Source: Bacillota bacterium | GTDB taxonomy: Bacteria; Bacillota; Clostridia; Peptostreptococcales; Anaerovoracaceae | Direction: 5' to 3' | Assembly: GCA_016284575.1 (NCBI GenBank) | Contig: JAEEPD010000117.1 | Coordinates: forward strand, 1-6,673 | Length of the DNA stretch: 6,673 nt | Part shown: positions 1 to 6,133 of the stretch, piece by piece | Layout: each line of letters starts with the position of its first letter | Position numbering within the stretch: position 1 is the first letter of the stretch | The notes under the pieces: generated by a model | Database searches by the model: none | The model's input: the letters and a program-made list of their open reading frames with translations, nothing else | Told to the model about the DNA's origin: nothing | Made by a program: the position numbers and the translations under genes

Positions 1-316
1 CAACGCCATGGCCATGGCCTTCCTGACCGTGAACTTCGCCGAGATGTTCTGCGCCATCAACATGAGATCCCGTACCGGCTCCATCTTCTCCGGCCACATG
101 CTGAAGAATATGAACTGGTGGCTCATCGGCGCTTCCATCATCACCATAATGTTCACACTGATCGCCATCTACATGCCCGGTCTTCAGACCGTATTCGGCA
201 TCCACCCCGGCACCTTCCAGACCGAGGAGCTGATGATCTCCATAGGCCTGGCCATTCTGACCATCCCCGCCTTTGAGATAGGCAAGGCCATCAGAAGAGC
301 CGCAAAGAAAGCATAA
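1..316 (+). CDS. P-type calcium/cation-transporting ATPase, C-terminal fragment (5' end outside window)
   Basis: The reading frame is open from the left edge (first full codon at base 2) to a TAA at 314-316, giving about 105 residues. They resemble the C-terminal transmembrane domain (Cation_ATPase_C) of SERCA/PMR1-like P-type ATPases, which couple ATP hydrolysis to cation export across the membrane. Visible hallmarks are the stretch AMAFLTVNFAEMFCAINMRS (fifth-last helix region ending in an N-x-R-S turn), a helix around WWLIGASIITIMFTLIAIYM, the following P-G-L-Q-T-V-F-G-I segment typical of the last luminal loop, and a final helix LMISIGLAILTIPAFEIGKA before a basic tail RRAAKKA. The catalytic DKTGT loop, the nucleotide-binding domain and the ion-binding helices M4-M6 lie outside the window, so calcium specificity is inferred from family resemblance only. 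The gene converges on the minus-strand operon that ends at 425. Confidence 0.88.
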   Translation, partial: NAMAMAFLTVNFAEMFCAINMRSRTGSIFSGHMLKNMNWWLIGASIITIMFTLIAIYMPGLQTVFGIHPGTFQTEELMISIGLAILTIPAFEIGKAIRRAAKKA

Positions 317-420
317 TGTGACATCGGGGACGGTTCTCTTTGTCACAAAATTGCAAGAAAAAAAGGGGACGGTTTTGTTTGTCACCAAAAATGTGACAAA
401 CAGAACCGTCCCCATTGTCA
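317..420. repeat. Cluster of three GGGGACGGTT...TTTGTCAC repeat units in the convergent intergenic region
   Basis: Three copies of a 21-bp unit, starting GGGGACGGTT and ending TTTGTCAC, lie at 326-346 (+), 365-385 (+) and 393-413 (inverted). They differ from each other at one or two positions near the centre. The outer copies are embedded in a larger imperfect inverted repeat: 319-347 matches the reverse complement of 392-420 at 26 of 29 positions by hand alignment. The first copy is also flanked by TGTGACA (317-323) and TGTCACA (341-347), a short inverted repeat of its own. The arrangement resembles REP/MITE-type palindromic elements. I recall this sequence as a dispersed repeat in clostridial genomes, but I could not check that here. 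The cluster fills almost the whole gap between the convergent ATPase and lipoprotein genes. Confidence 0.85.
358..413 (-). terminator. Repeat-derived intrinsic terminator of the minus-strand operon
   Basis: Read on the minus strand, the copies at 413-393 and 385-365 form a 21-position stem with 20 matched pairs and one A-C mismatch (375/403), closed by a 7-nt loop (386-392). The stem ends in CCCC and is followed immediately by seven T residues (the A-run at 358-364). This is the form of a Rho-independent terminator placed just after the lipoprotein stop at 425. On the plus strand the same hairpin has a U-G wobble instead of the mismatch, but only a weak U-rich sequence after it (414-426). Termination of the ATPase transcript here is therefore less certain. 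Confidence 0.75.
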
Positions 421-424
421 TATT

Positions 425-1642
425 TTAGCCCTTGCCCTCTTCCTTGGCATATACCAGGATGGTGACTGTGGGATCTCCGCCGGGATTATCCTCCGGCCAG
501 GAGAACCAGGTCAGAAGCAGCAGACCGCTGTCAGGAATAATGCTTGCCTGGAAGCGCTCCCTGCCCTCAAACTCGGAAAACTCCACGTACCAGCCATTGG
601 GGTCCTCATCCAGGCCTCTGCCGTCGCCCACCGCATAGCTCATGTCGGTCAGCAGCATTCCGCTTCTGGGATCCCCGGGTTTGCCGTAATTGAAGTACAC
701 CAGCCTGGACTTATCAAAGAAGGTCAGACCGGAATCTGCACCGAGAAGATCAGCCAGGACCATGTTTCCGCCCTCATCCTCCATCAGGAAGAGTTTCCAA
801 TTGCCGTCCAGATCCTCCACGTTGTATACAGGCTCATCGCCCACGACTATCTTCTGATCAGAGGGAAGATAGCTGGCGGGATCGTACTTCAGATTGTCGA
901 AGACCAGATCGTCAGCCTCCAGCTTGAAGCCGTTCCAGCTGTCGGTAACAGTCTTCAGAAGAGCGTCGTCCTTTTCATCAGCGCCAACCTCGGTCCAGCC
1001 CAGAGTGCACACCAGGCGCTCGTAGGGTTCGAAAAAGCTGTCGCAGTAGTTGATGTAGGTGCCGACGTCTATGTTGCCGCCATTGTCACCGCCCTCGTAA
1101 TAGTACACCTGAGTACGACCGAAGCTGTCACCGGTATATCCGGGGCCAAGCATCATGCACCAGGCCAGATCCTCCACGTTCACGCTGCCGTTCTTAAGGC
1201 AGATATAGTCCTGAACGTCGTAGACCTCGTCAGCATTCAAACGGATGACGTCGTTGACGATATAAACGTTATCTCCGGGGATGCGGTAGCAGCGCAGCCT
1301 GGTGAGGCCTCCAAGATCCGGCTCGGAGTGCTCCACGCCGTAGGTGTATTCCACGGGCTGAAGGCTGGTGAAATCCTCGCTCACCTCGTAAAAATGGTTG
1401 CTGCTGAACTGACCGCTGCCCTCCACCTGGCTGGCGATCATCTCCAGACGGCCGTTTTCGTCCAGATCGGTAACGGCATAAAGATGCATGGCATCGCTGT
1501 TATACCAGACGTCCTTGTTGTCTGCGATGGTCTTAAGCTGCCCCTCATTGCTGGCAGGATCCAGCTTGGGCGCAGACTCGCCGCAGGCCGCAAGGCCCAG
1601 CACCATGCAAAAAGCAAGGCAGATGGCAATTATCTTTTTCAT
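425..1642 (-). CDS. Predicted lipoprotein of unknown function (405 aa)
   Basis: The N-terminus is a lipoprotein signal: MKK, a hydrophobic stretch (residues 4-17), then lipobox LAAC with the lipidated cysteine at residue 20. The mature protein should therefore be anchored to the outer face of the membrane. I chose the ATG at 1642, not the in-frame ATG at 1660, because a perfect GGAGGAA lies 6 nt before it and because this start puts the charged MKK directly before the hydrophobic core. Residues 59-68 read DLDENGRLEM, a DxDxNGxxE turn like those in calcium-loop or FG-GAP-like Bacillota lipoproteins. Around residues 277-400 the pattern VEDLDGNWKL followed by alternating strands loosely resembles a lipocalin-like barrel, which is low-confidence inference. 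There are no recognisable catalytic motifs. It is last in its operon, 40 bp after the other lipoprotein gene. The two share signal-peptide style and a DG/NG-x-x-E-M motif but little else, so a role in surface sensing or binding is a guess. Confidence 0.82.
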   Translation of the reverse strand: MKKIIAICLAFCMVLGLAACGESAPKLDPASNEGQLKTIADNKDVWYNSDAMHLYAVTDLDENGRLEMIASQVEGSGQFSSNHFYEVSEDFTSLQPVEYTYGVEHSEPDLGGLTRLRCYRIPGDNVYIVNDVIRLNADEVYDVQDYICLKNGSVNVEDLAWCMMLGPGYTGDSFGRTQVYYYEGGDNGGNIDVGTYINYCDSFFEPYERLVCTLGWTEVGADEKDDALLKTVTDSWNGFKLEADDLVFDNLKYDPASYLPSDQKIVVGDEPVYNVEDLDGNWKLFLMEDEGGNMVLADLLGADSGLTFFDKSRLVYFNYGKPGDPRSGMLLTDMSYAVGDGRGLDEDPNGWYVEFSEFEGRERFQASIIPDSGLLLLTWFSWPEDNPGGDPTVTILVYAKEEGKG

Positions 1643-1648
1643 GTCATA

Positions 1649-1655
1649 TTCCTCC
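1649..1655 (-). promoter_or_regulatory. Shine-Dalgarno GGAGGAA that decides the lipoprotein start
   Basis: GGAGGAA sits 6 nt upstream of the ATG at 1642 on the minus strand. The alternative in-frame ATG at 1660 lies upstream of this site and has no comparable site of its own. The site therefore supports translation from 1642 and removes six residues (MLEEYD) from the longest possible reading frame. Confidence 0.85.
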
Positions 1656-1682
1656 AGCATGTCGCGAAATCAGGCCTCAGGC

Positions 1683-2675
1683 CTAGCCCTTGGGCATCCA
1701 GTCGGCATCCCACTTGATCCATTCCACAGGATCCGCGTCCACCATCTCGTCGGTGACGCCCAGATCCCTCAGATAGTCCTCAACGATGGAATCCATGGTG
1801 CCGGAATCCACCACATTCAGACCGATCTGATCGAAGTAGGCCTTGTATTCAGGATCCAGTTCCACATCCTCGCCGTAGAAATCGGTGAAGACGTAGTAGT
1901 TCTTCCAAAGATGCTGGTTATAGGTGTTGAGCTCCCAGGTGCCGTATTGCTCAAAATTGTAGATGGTAAGAGTATTTCCGTCCTCCTTGTACTCCTCAAT
2001 GTACTCGAAGGGCGCAGAATCCCTGTCACTCGGCAACATGTAGGTGGGGATGAAGGTCCCATCCAGAGCATAGATCTCGTCGCAGCTGTAGAGATAGGTA
2101 GGACCGCCGTTGGCGTTGACGAAGCGCACGTTATAGCCCCAGTAGTTGGCGCCGCTGCTTCCGCCTGCCCAGATAAAGCCGGCCTGATTCAGAGTCGAGG
2201 TGTAGCGGTAATAGGTGTAATCATGATCCACCACCTTAAGGCCAAGGGTGCCGTAGGCTCTGATCACGAAGAACGCAGTCAGCTCCTCGGTGTAATCGCC
2301 CCTGTTCATGAAGTGCTGAACATTCAGAGCCATCTCCGGAATACCGTCCAGACCGCAGTCCAGGAAGGTATAGGACACATCGCCCATAAAGCCTTCACCG
2401 TATTCGTCGTTCAGCTTTTCGTTCACATTCTCCACGAACTCCTTGAGTCCGTAGGACTTTCCCTCCTGCATTCCGTAGGCATCGAAGTTCATGGTGACGT
2501 CGGATTCCTCCCTCAGGAAGGCCATATAGACGTCGGTGGGCTCGGGCTCCACCACGGGATCCGGCTCCTTTACGGGATCGGAGCCGGGAGCGGGCTTATT
2601 ATCTCCGCTGTTGGTGCAGGCCGCAAGCCCGAATACCAGGCTCAGAGCCAGCAGAATACTGAATATCTTTTTCAT
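1683..2675 (-). CDS. Predicted lipoprotein with Pro/Glu/Asp-rich linker, unknown function (330 aa)
   Basis: The signal is MKK, then a hydrophobic core (residues 4-17) and lipobox LAAC with the lipidated cysteine at residue 20. Residues 24-48 form a low-complexity linker rich in Pro, Glu and Asp with repeated DP/EP pairs, as expected for a tether through the cell wall. The globular part starts near residue 50. It contains YTFLDCGLDGIPEMALN (residues 102-118), a motif I associate with uncharacterised Bacillota lipoproteins carrying a D-C-G-x-D-G-x-P-E-x-A signature. The region after it is rich in Tyr and Trp (for example YTYYRYT near 153-159 and ANYWGYNVRF near 176-185), compatible with a ligand-binding beta fold. 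No enzyme motif is visible. The ATG at 2675 is preceded by AGAGGGG at a normal distance. The gene lies 30 bp after the peptidase gene and 40 bp before the second lipoprotein, so they are probably co-transcribed. Confidence 0.84.
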   Translation of the reverse strand: MKKIFSILLALSLVFGLAACTNSGDNKPAPGSDPVKEPDPVVEPEPTDVYMAFLREESDVTMNFDAYGMQEGKSYGLKEFVENVNEKLNDEYGEGFMGDVSYTFLDCGLDGIPEMALNVQHFMNRGDYTEELTAFFVIRAYGTLGLKVVDHDYTYYRYTSTLNQAGFIWAGGSSGANYWGYNVRFVNANGGPTYLYSCDEIYALDGTFIPTYMLPSDRDSAPFEYIEEYKEDGNTLTIYNFEQYGTWELNTYNQHLWKNYYVFTDFYGEDVELDPEYKAYFDQIGLNVVDSGTMDSIVEDYLRDLGVTDEMVDADPVEWIKWDADWMPKG

Positions 2676-2705
2676 TTCGTTCCCCTCTGAAATTCTTTCA
2701 ATTGC

Positions 2706-3782
2706 TTATATTCCAAGGATCTCCAGTTCCTTGTTGTCGCTGTTGAGTATCTCCGCGCCGTCCTCCTGAACTATCACCAGATCCTCTATCCGGACGCCGA
2801 ATTCGCCGGGCAGATAGATTCCTGGCTCGATGGAGAAGCACATGCCGGGATGGGTGGTGTCCTTGTTGCCCACGTTCACATCTCCGGGGTCGTGGAGATA
2901 AATACCTATGTAGTGACCCAGCCTGTGGCCGAAGTACTGGCCGAAGCCAGCTTCTGTAATGATGTCCCTTGCCACCTTGTCGATGTCCTCGCAGGGCATG
3001 CCGCATCTTACAGCCTTCTCCGCCTCCCTGTTAGCCTTCAGAACCGTCTCATAGACCAGTCTCTGGCGGTCGGTCACGGACTTCCAGAAGAAGGTACGGG
3101 TCATGTCGGAGTGGTAATTCTTAAGGGGCGAGCCCATGTCGATGAGTATGGGATCCCCTGCCTTGAGCCTGATATCAGGGCTGGGGGCGTGATGGATCTC
3201 CGAGGTGCTCTCGCCGAAGGCGACTATCACCCAGGGGCCTTCGCCCTTCTCCTCCAGAAACAGCTGACGTATCTTTCCTGCCAACTCCCTCTCGGAGATG
3301 CCCTCCTCTATGAGGCCTCTGACCTTAGCCATGACGCGGTCGTTCATCTTAGACGCCTCCCGCATCAGCTGCTGCTCCTTTTCGTCCTTGTAGGAGAGCT
3401 GCAGATCCAGAGCCCTGCTTGCCAGCACCAGATCCGTGCAGGCGCCCATGTTCTTAAGGGGCAGGACCCACTTGGCAGGATACTCGGCATCAAAGCCCAG
3501 AGGCTTGGTCTTATCAACTATTTTGGCGATCTCGGCGCACACATCGGTGCCGTCCGGGTGGTCCACAAAGGGTATGCCAAGGGGCTGATCCGGATGAACG
3601 CTGTTGTTGATCATCTTAACGCCGTTGTTTTTCGAAATGTAAAGAATGGTGGCCCTGTCGTTGACCCTGTAGCTGCCCTCGGTGTAGTACCAGATGAGCT
3701 TGGGATCCCTTATCAGGACCTGCTCCAGCCCCATGTCCGCCAGCTTCTTAAGCAGGCCCTCGACTCTTTTTTCCTGAAGCAT
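2706..3782 (-). CDS. M24-family metallopeptidase, Xaa-Pro aminopeptidase/dipeptidase-like (358 aa)
   Basis: This is a cytoplasmic 'pita-bread' metallopeptidase of family M24B, which removes N-terminal residues next to proline or splits Xaa-Pro dipeptides using two metal ions. The N-terminal creatinase-like domain covers about residues 1-130 and the catalytic domain about 138-350. The five expected metal ligands are visible: D215 (in ILIDMGSP), D226 (HSDMTRT), H290 (GHRLGHYIG), E319 (FSIEPGIY) and E333 (VRIEDLV). The catalytic-site histidines H198 (SEIHHAPSP) and H297 (YLHDPGD) are also present. Length and domain order are normal for the family and no key residue is missing. The sequence does not separate aminopeptidase P from prolidase, so I give no symbol. 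AAGGAG lies just before the ATG at 3782. The gene sits 17 bp after the SLH protein gene. It has no export signal, unlike its three operon partners. Confidence 0.93.
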   Translation of the reverse strand: MLQEKRVEGLLKKLADMGLEQVLIRDPKLIWYYTEGSYRVNDRATILYISKNNGVKMINNSVHPDQPLGIPFVDHPDGTDVCAEIAKIVDKTKPLGFDAEYPAKWVLPLKNMGACTDLVLASRALDLQLSYKDEKEQQLMREASKMNDRVMAKVRGLIEEGISERELAGKIRQLFLEEKGEGPWVIVAFGESTSEIHHAPSPDIRLKAGDPILIDMGSPLKNYHSDMTRTFFWKSVTDRQRLVYETVLKANREAEKAVRCGMPCEDIDKVARDIITEAGFGQYFGHRLGHYIGIYLHDPGDVNVGNKDTTHPGMCFSIEPGIYLPGEFGVRIEDLVIVQEDGAEILNSDNKELEILGI

Positions 3783-3799
3783 AGTCTCTCCTTTCCGGG

Positions 3800-4768
3800 C
3801 TATTTGCCCAGGCTCAGAACTGCCTCCACATAGCTTGTGCCAAGCAGCCCCTTGAGTTCTTCTTTGGTCATGCCCTGGATCTTTCCAAGGGGCGTCAGCG
3901 ACCAGCTGTTTTTATCGTAGTATATTACAAACTGTTTGTCCTGATAGAGGATTATGTCCCCGGCGTCGGTGTGCATCTGCTGACGGTTCTGGGGCAGGCT
4001 CTTTGGAAGCGGCGCGCCCTTTTCAAAGCCGCCGTAGTCCGCCATGTCCAGGGTTATGTCCCCCTCCTTAAGAAGCTCCTTAAGGGCCTCCACGCTGCTG
4101 TTTTCAGCCCATTCCACCTCCAGCCGTTTTCCGGCCACGGTAAGGACTATCTGCTGCTCCTCGGCAGCCTTGGTCTCCTTCCAGTTAACGTAGTTGGTGA
4201 TTATCCCTGCCACCTGGCTCCTGAGAGCGTAGCTTAAGGGTTTGAAGCTGTAATTGACGCTGTCTGCGATAATGCCCTTTTCCTTTGCCCAGCCCACGGC
4301 CTTGGCCGCGTATTCGCTGGTGCCTGCAGCTGCCTCCGCCTCCGGCTCTCCCTCCATGCGCCAGAGCATGGTTGCGAGCTGCTCCTGGGTGACGGGGTTG
4401 TCGGTGCCGAAGCGGCTGGGCGACACGCCTTCCACTATGCCGCTCTGCTCAGCCCAGAGCACCGCATCCGTGTACCACTGGCCCTCGTGGGTGTCCGCAA
4501 AGCTGTCGGTTCCTGTTACCGCAGGCTCCCCTGCTATCCTGTAGAGCACCATGGCCATCTGGGCCCTTTTGAAGGTGCTGCCCGGGGCAAAGCGGGTCTC
4601 GCTGGTGCCGACCATAAGGCCGCGGCTCCTTACGAATTCCACGGATTCCGCGTACCAGGCGTTTTGCGGCACATCAGAAAAGCCCGCAGGATCTGCCGCC
4701 CAGCTCCTGACTGCGGGTATTGCGAATATCAATAAAAGGATCAGAACAACTGCTAAATATCTTTTCAC
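3800..4768 (-). CDS. Exported SLH-repeat protein with C-terminal cyclophilin-like domain (322 aa)
   Basis: Residues 1-24 are a Sec signal peptide (MKRY, hydrophobic core, then SWA as likely cleavage site before AD). Three S-layer homology repeats follow, at about 29-80, 89-140 and 150-195. Each has the WY/AV-WA, G-I/L-x and RF/F-x-P pattern, ending in KRAQ, TQEQ or LRSQ where the canonical motif is TRAE. The third is the most degenerate and lacks the opening F-x-D. SLH triplets usually hold proteins on pyruvylated secondary cell-wall polymers. After a short helical linker, residues 206-310 match the bacterial cyclophilin-like fold family: LDMADYGGFEKGAPLPKSLP (240-259), then GDIILYQDKQFVIYYDKNSWS (270-290, with Q-F-V-I-Y-Y and NSWS) and LGKI. 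Such domains are often single proteins; peptidyl-prolyl isomerase activity is not established for them. Translation starts at a GTG (4766-4768) 7 nt after AAGGAG. It is the first gene of a four-gene operon with its own promoter. Confidence 0.9.
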   Translation of the reverse strand: MKRYLAVVLILLLIFAIPAVRSWAADPAGFSDVPQNAWYAESVEFVRSRGLMVGTSETRFAPGSTFKRAQMAMVLYRIAGEPAVTGTDSFADTHEGQWYTDAVLWAEQSGIVEGVSPSRFGTDNPVTQEQLATMLWRMEGEPEAEAAAGTSEYAAKAVGWAKEKGIIADSVNYSFKPLSYALRSQVAGIITNYVNWKETKAAEEQQIVLTVAGKRLEVEWAENSSVEALKELLKEGDITLDMADYGGFEKGAPLPKSLPQNRQQMHTDAGDIILYQDKQFVIYYDKNSWSLTPLGKIQGMTKEELKGLLGTSYVEAVLSLGK

Positions 4769-4775
4769 CGGCTGT

Positions 4776-4781
4776 CTCCTT
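4776..4781 (-). promoter_or_regulatory. Shine-Dalgarno AAGGAG for the GTG start of the SLH protein
   Basis: AAGGAG lies 7 nt upstream of the GTG at 4768 on the minus strand. No in-frame ATG nearby would give a better signal peptide, so the GTG is the likely start. Confidence 0.8.
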
Positions 4782-4807
4782 TTGCAAACGAATGACTAAA
4801 CCGATTT

Positions 4808-4834
4808 ATTATATCACAATTCAGCACTTGTATA
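4808..4834 (-). promoter_or_regulatory. Promoter of the SLH-peptidase-lipoprotein operon (extended -10)
   Basis: On the minus strand, a perfect TATAAT (4813-4808) is preceded by TGA (4816-4814), giving the extended -10 form TGnTATAAT. A weak -35 candidate, TATACA (4834-4829), lies 15 bp upstream of the TATAAT, which is short spacing but tolerable with an extended -10. The surrounding 4801-4872 is strongly AT-rich compared with the flanking genes. The predicted transcription start is near 4800, leaving a leader of about 30 nt before the GTG start. No operator or riboswitch-like structure is obvious in the leader. Confidence 0.75.
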
Positions 4835-4872
4835 GATAAAAACTTGAAGATTTAAGCAAAAGGCTTGAAAAA

Positions 4873-5445
4873 TCAGTATTTGTCGCAGCGGAAATAGTCG
4901 TCCGAAAGGCCTTCGTTAAGGTCCAGGTGACGCAGCACCGCCACGGTGCTGAGCACGTCCGCCAGGGCGTTGTGCATGCCGCCGGGCTTTTCCTGAAAGT
5001 GATACAGGGCATAGTTCAGGGGCCAGTCCCTGTCCTCCTGCATCTCCATGTCGTCGAACATCAGCTGGGCGTCGTAAACAGGGGGAAGCCAATCCGTGTC
5101 CACCCCAAATTTCCTGCAGTTTTTCAGCAGCACGGAGATGTCCGTCCCGCTCCAGCTTATGAAAACAAAATCCTCCCCGCACCAGTTCCTGAAGGCCTCA
5201 GCAGCCTCGGCAAAGGACGGCGCCCCCTCCAGATCTTCGTTTTTTATGAGGGTCAGCTCCTGCACGTCCTTGTTCAGCTTGGGGTAGTAATGAGGCCGAA
5301 CGAAAACCGTGAAGCTGTCGGTAACATTGGCCTCCATATCTATTTTAGCGGCGCCGATCTGTATGATCTCATGGGGAATGCCCTCTATGGGCTGCTTCCC
5401 CCGCACCGGATAATTCCATTCAAGATCTATAACTATAGGTGTCAT
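4873..5445 (-). CDS. DEDDh-type 3'-5' exonuclease, ERI-1/KapD-like (190 aa)
   Basis: The protein is a compact RNase T/DnaQ-fold exonuclease domain of normal length, with no extra domain. The catalytic acids and base are all visible: D7 and E9 in IDLEWN (ExoI), D102 in SWSGTDISVL (ExoII), and H158 and D163 in GGMHNALADV (ExoIII, the H-x4-D form that defines DEDDh enzymes). The conserved EIIQIGAAKI strand is at residues 26-35. Such enzymes remove nucleotides from 3' ends of RNA or DNA using two metal ions. The DLEWN start and overall length resemble the ERI-1/KapD branch rather than the DNA polymerase proofreading subunit, but the substrate cannot be read from sequence. The ATG follows the TAA of the upstream membrane-protein gene directly (TAAATG), and GAGG in the end of that gene is the likely ribosome binding site, so translation is probably coupled. 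It is the last gene of its operon. The 104 bp after it hold the next operon's promoter and only weak hairpins. Confidence 0.9.
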   Translation of the reverse strand: MTPIVIDLEWNYPVRGKQPIEGIPHEIIQIGAAKIDMEANVTDSFTVFVRPHYYPKLNKDVQELTLIKNEDLEGAPSFAEAAEAFRNWCGEDFVFISWSGTDISVLLKNCRKFGVDTDWLPPVYDAQLMFDDMEMQEDRDWPLNYALYHFQEKPGGMHNALADVLSTVAVLRHLDLNEGLSDDYFRCDKY

Positions 5446-5679
5446 TTATCGCATTTTCCTCTTGATCAGCAGCTTCATGACGATGCATATCAATATGGCC
5501 GCCGCGCCTCCGATGGCGCTGGGCAGCATAAACACCCACAGGGGCGCCGACTGCATATCGTACTTGATCTGATTGTACTTGAAATCCAGCAGATAGTAGA
5601 TAACATTCCCCAGAAACACGCCAATAGACGAGCCGATAATGATATTCAGCAGATTGTTGATCTTTCTGTATTTTTCCAT
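5446..5679 (-). CDS. Small conserved membrane protein with two transmembrane helices (77 aa)
   Basis: The 77 residues hold two hydrophobic helices, about 10-31 (NLLNIIIGSSIGVFLGNVIY) and about 47-70 (LWVFMLPSAIGGAAAILICI). They are joined by a short polar loop containing YDMQSAP. Both ends are basic (KYRK near the start, KRKMR at the end), so by the positive-inside rule both termini should face the cytoplasm. From memory, IIGSSIGVFLG...YDMQSAP resembles a family of small hypothetical proteins in Clostridia; no function is known to me. The ATG at 5679 follows GGAGG by 6 nt. The gene starts 13 bp after the DUF6508-like gene, and its stop directly abuts the exonuclease start, which argues for a single transcript. 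A partner or localising role for the exonuclease is possible but unsupported. Confidence 0.85.
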   Translation of the reverse strand: MEKYRKINNLLNIIIGSSIGVFLGNVIYYLLDFKYNQIKYDMQSAPLWVFMLPSAIGGAAAILICIVMKLLIKRKMR

Positions 5680-5692
5680 GGTGTGCCTCCGG

Positions 5693-6106
5693 TTATTTCC
5701 CCTCGTCTATCTCCAGAAGCCGCGCAAGCCACTTTTCCATGCATCCGTTCTCGAAGAACTCCAGGAGCACGCCATCGCTGAAGCGGTCCGCCCTAAGAGC
5801 GCCCAAAAGCAGCGCCATCACAGTCCTGCCGTCCAGCCGGGACACATCCGCCTCCTCCATGGACCGGAAGCCCCACTCCAGGCCAGCAGCCTCCAGCACA
5901 GCCTGATAGCTGTGGAGCCCCAGCTCCGGATGATCCTCCACGAACTGATAAATAGCCTTCATAAGCCCCGCAGCAGCCTCTCCGTAGACAATAAAAGGCA
6001 GCCGGATCGGATGCTCCGGCGACCCATCGTTTTTATCATCTGTGACCAGCCTGCCATACTCCGCGCCCTTAAGCCGCGGCAGGAAAGCAGTTAAAGATTC
6101 GTACAT
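5693..6106 (-). CDS. DUF6508-like protein (137 aa)
   Basis: This is a soluble, mostly helical protein without a signal peptide or known catalytic motif. The C-terminal signature LGALRADRFSDGVLLEFFEN (101-120), followed by a G-x-M-x-x-W-L-x-R-L-L-E-I run, matches what I recall of the DUF6508 family (R-x-E/D-R-F-x-D-G, then a short helix ending L-x-R-L). The N-terminal segment (FLPRLKG, then L-P-F-I-V-Y at 36-41) also fits. The family has no established function. The ATG at 6106 is preceded by GGAGG at a 6-nt distance. The ribosome-binding region contains a perfect 10-bp palindrome, GAGGTACCTC (6107-6116). The gene follows a 54-codon gene by 27 bp and precedes the membrane-protein gene by 13 bp. 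GC content is about 63% over the part I counted (5701-5880), clearly above the two genes upstream in the operon. Confidence 0.8.
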   Translation of the reverse strand: MYESLTAFLPRLKGAEYGRLVTDDKNDGSPEHPIRLPFIVYGEAAAGLMKAIYQFVEDHPELGLHSYQAVLEAAGLEWGFRSMEEADVSRLDGRTVMALLLGALRADRFSDGVLLEFFENGCMEKWLARLLEIDEGK

Positions 6107-6133
6107 GAGGTACCTCCGGTAAATGGACGTAAT

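Noticed and set aside
317..420. CRISPR array, given repeated units with short spacing
   Set aside because: There are only three units in mixed orientation, with unequal and very short spacers (18 and 7 nt) and no cas genes. This is a palindromic repeat cluster.
1643..1660. Six-residue N-terminal extension (MLEEYD) of the 405-residue lipoprotein
   Set aside because: The ribosome binding site lies inside this stretch, and the extension would put acidic residues ahead of the lipoprotein signal.
1488..2690. A 400-codon plus-strand open frame opposite the two lipoprotein genes
   Set aside because: It runs antisense to genes with clear lipoprotein signals and good ribosome binding sites. Its translation is a low-complexity Val/His/Ile/Gly-rich product typical of the complement of GC-biased coding sequence, and it spans the boundary between two real genes.
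2698..3006. A 102-codon minus-strand frame overlapping the 3' end of the peptidase gene in another frame
   Set aside because: Its Arg/His/Gly-rich translation is a frame-shifted reading of the peptidase, whose conserved motifs (SIEPGIY, RIEDLV) lie in the accepted frame.
2850..3833. A 327-codon plus-strand open frame opposite the M24 peptidase gene
   Set aside because: It is a shadow of the peptidase, whose five metal ligands prove the minus-strand frame. The product has no recognisable family features.
4835..4872. Possible terminator after the exonuclease gene (AAGC...GCTT and CTT...AAG hairpins with T-runs)
   Set aside because: The stems are only three or four pairs with mismatches beyond, too weak to call. 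Read-through into the downstream operon cannot be excluded.
4927..5781. A 284-codon plus-strand open frame crossing the exonuclease, membrane-protein and DUF6508-like genes
   Set aside because: It overlaps three well-supported minus-strand genes in antisense and its translation has no domain-like features.
6107..6116. Palindrome GAGGTACCTC between the ribosome binding site and start of the DUF6508-like gene
   Set aside because: It is a single 10-bp palindrome that would fold only into a three-pair hairpin. It may be chance and does not support calling an operator.
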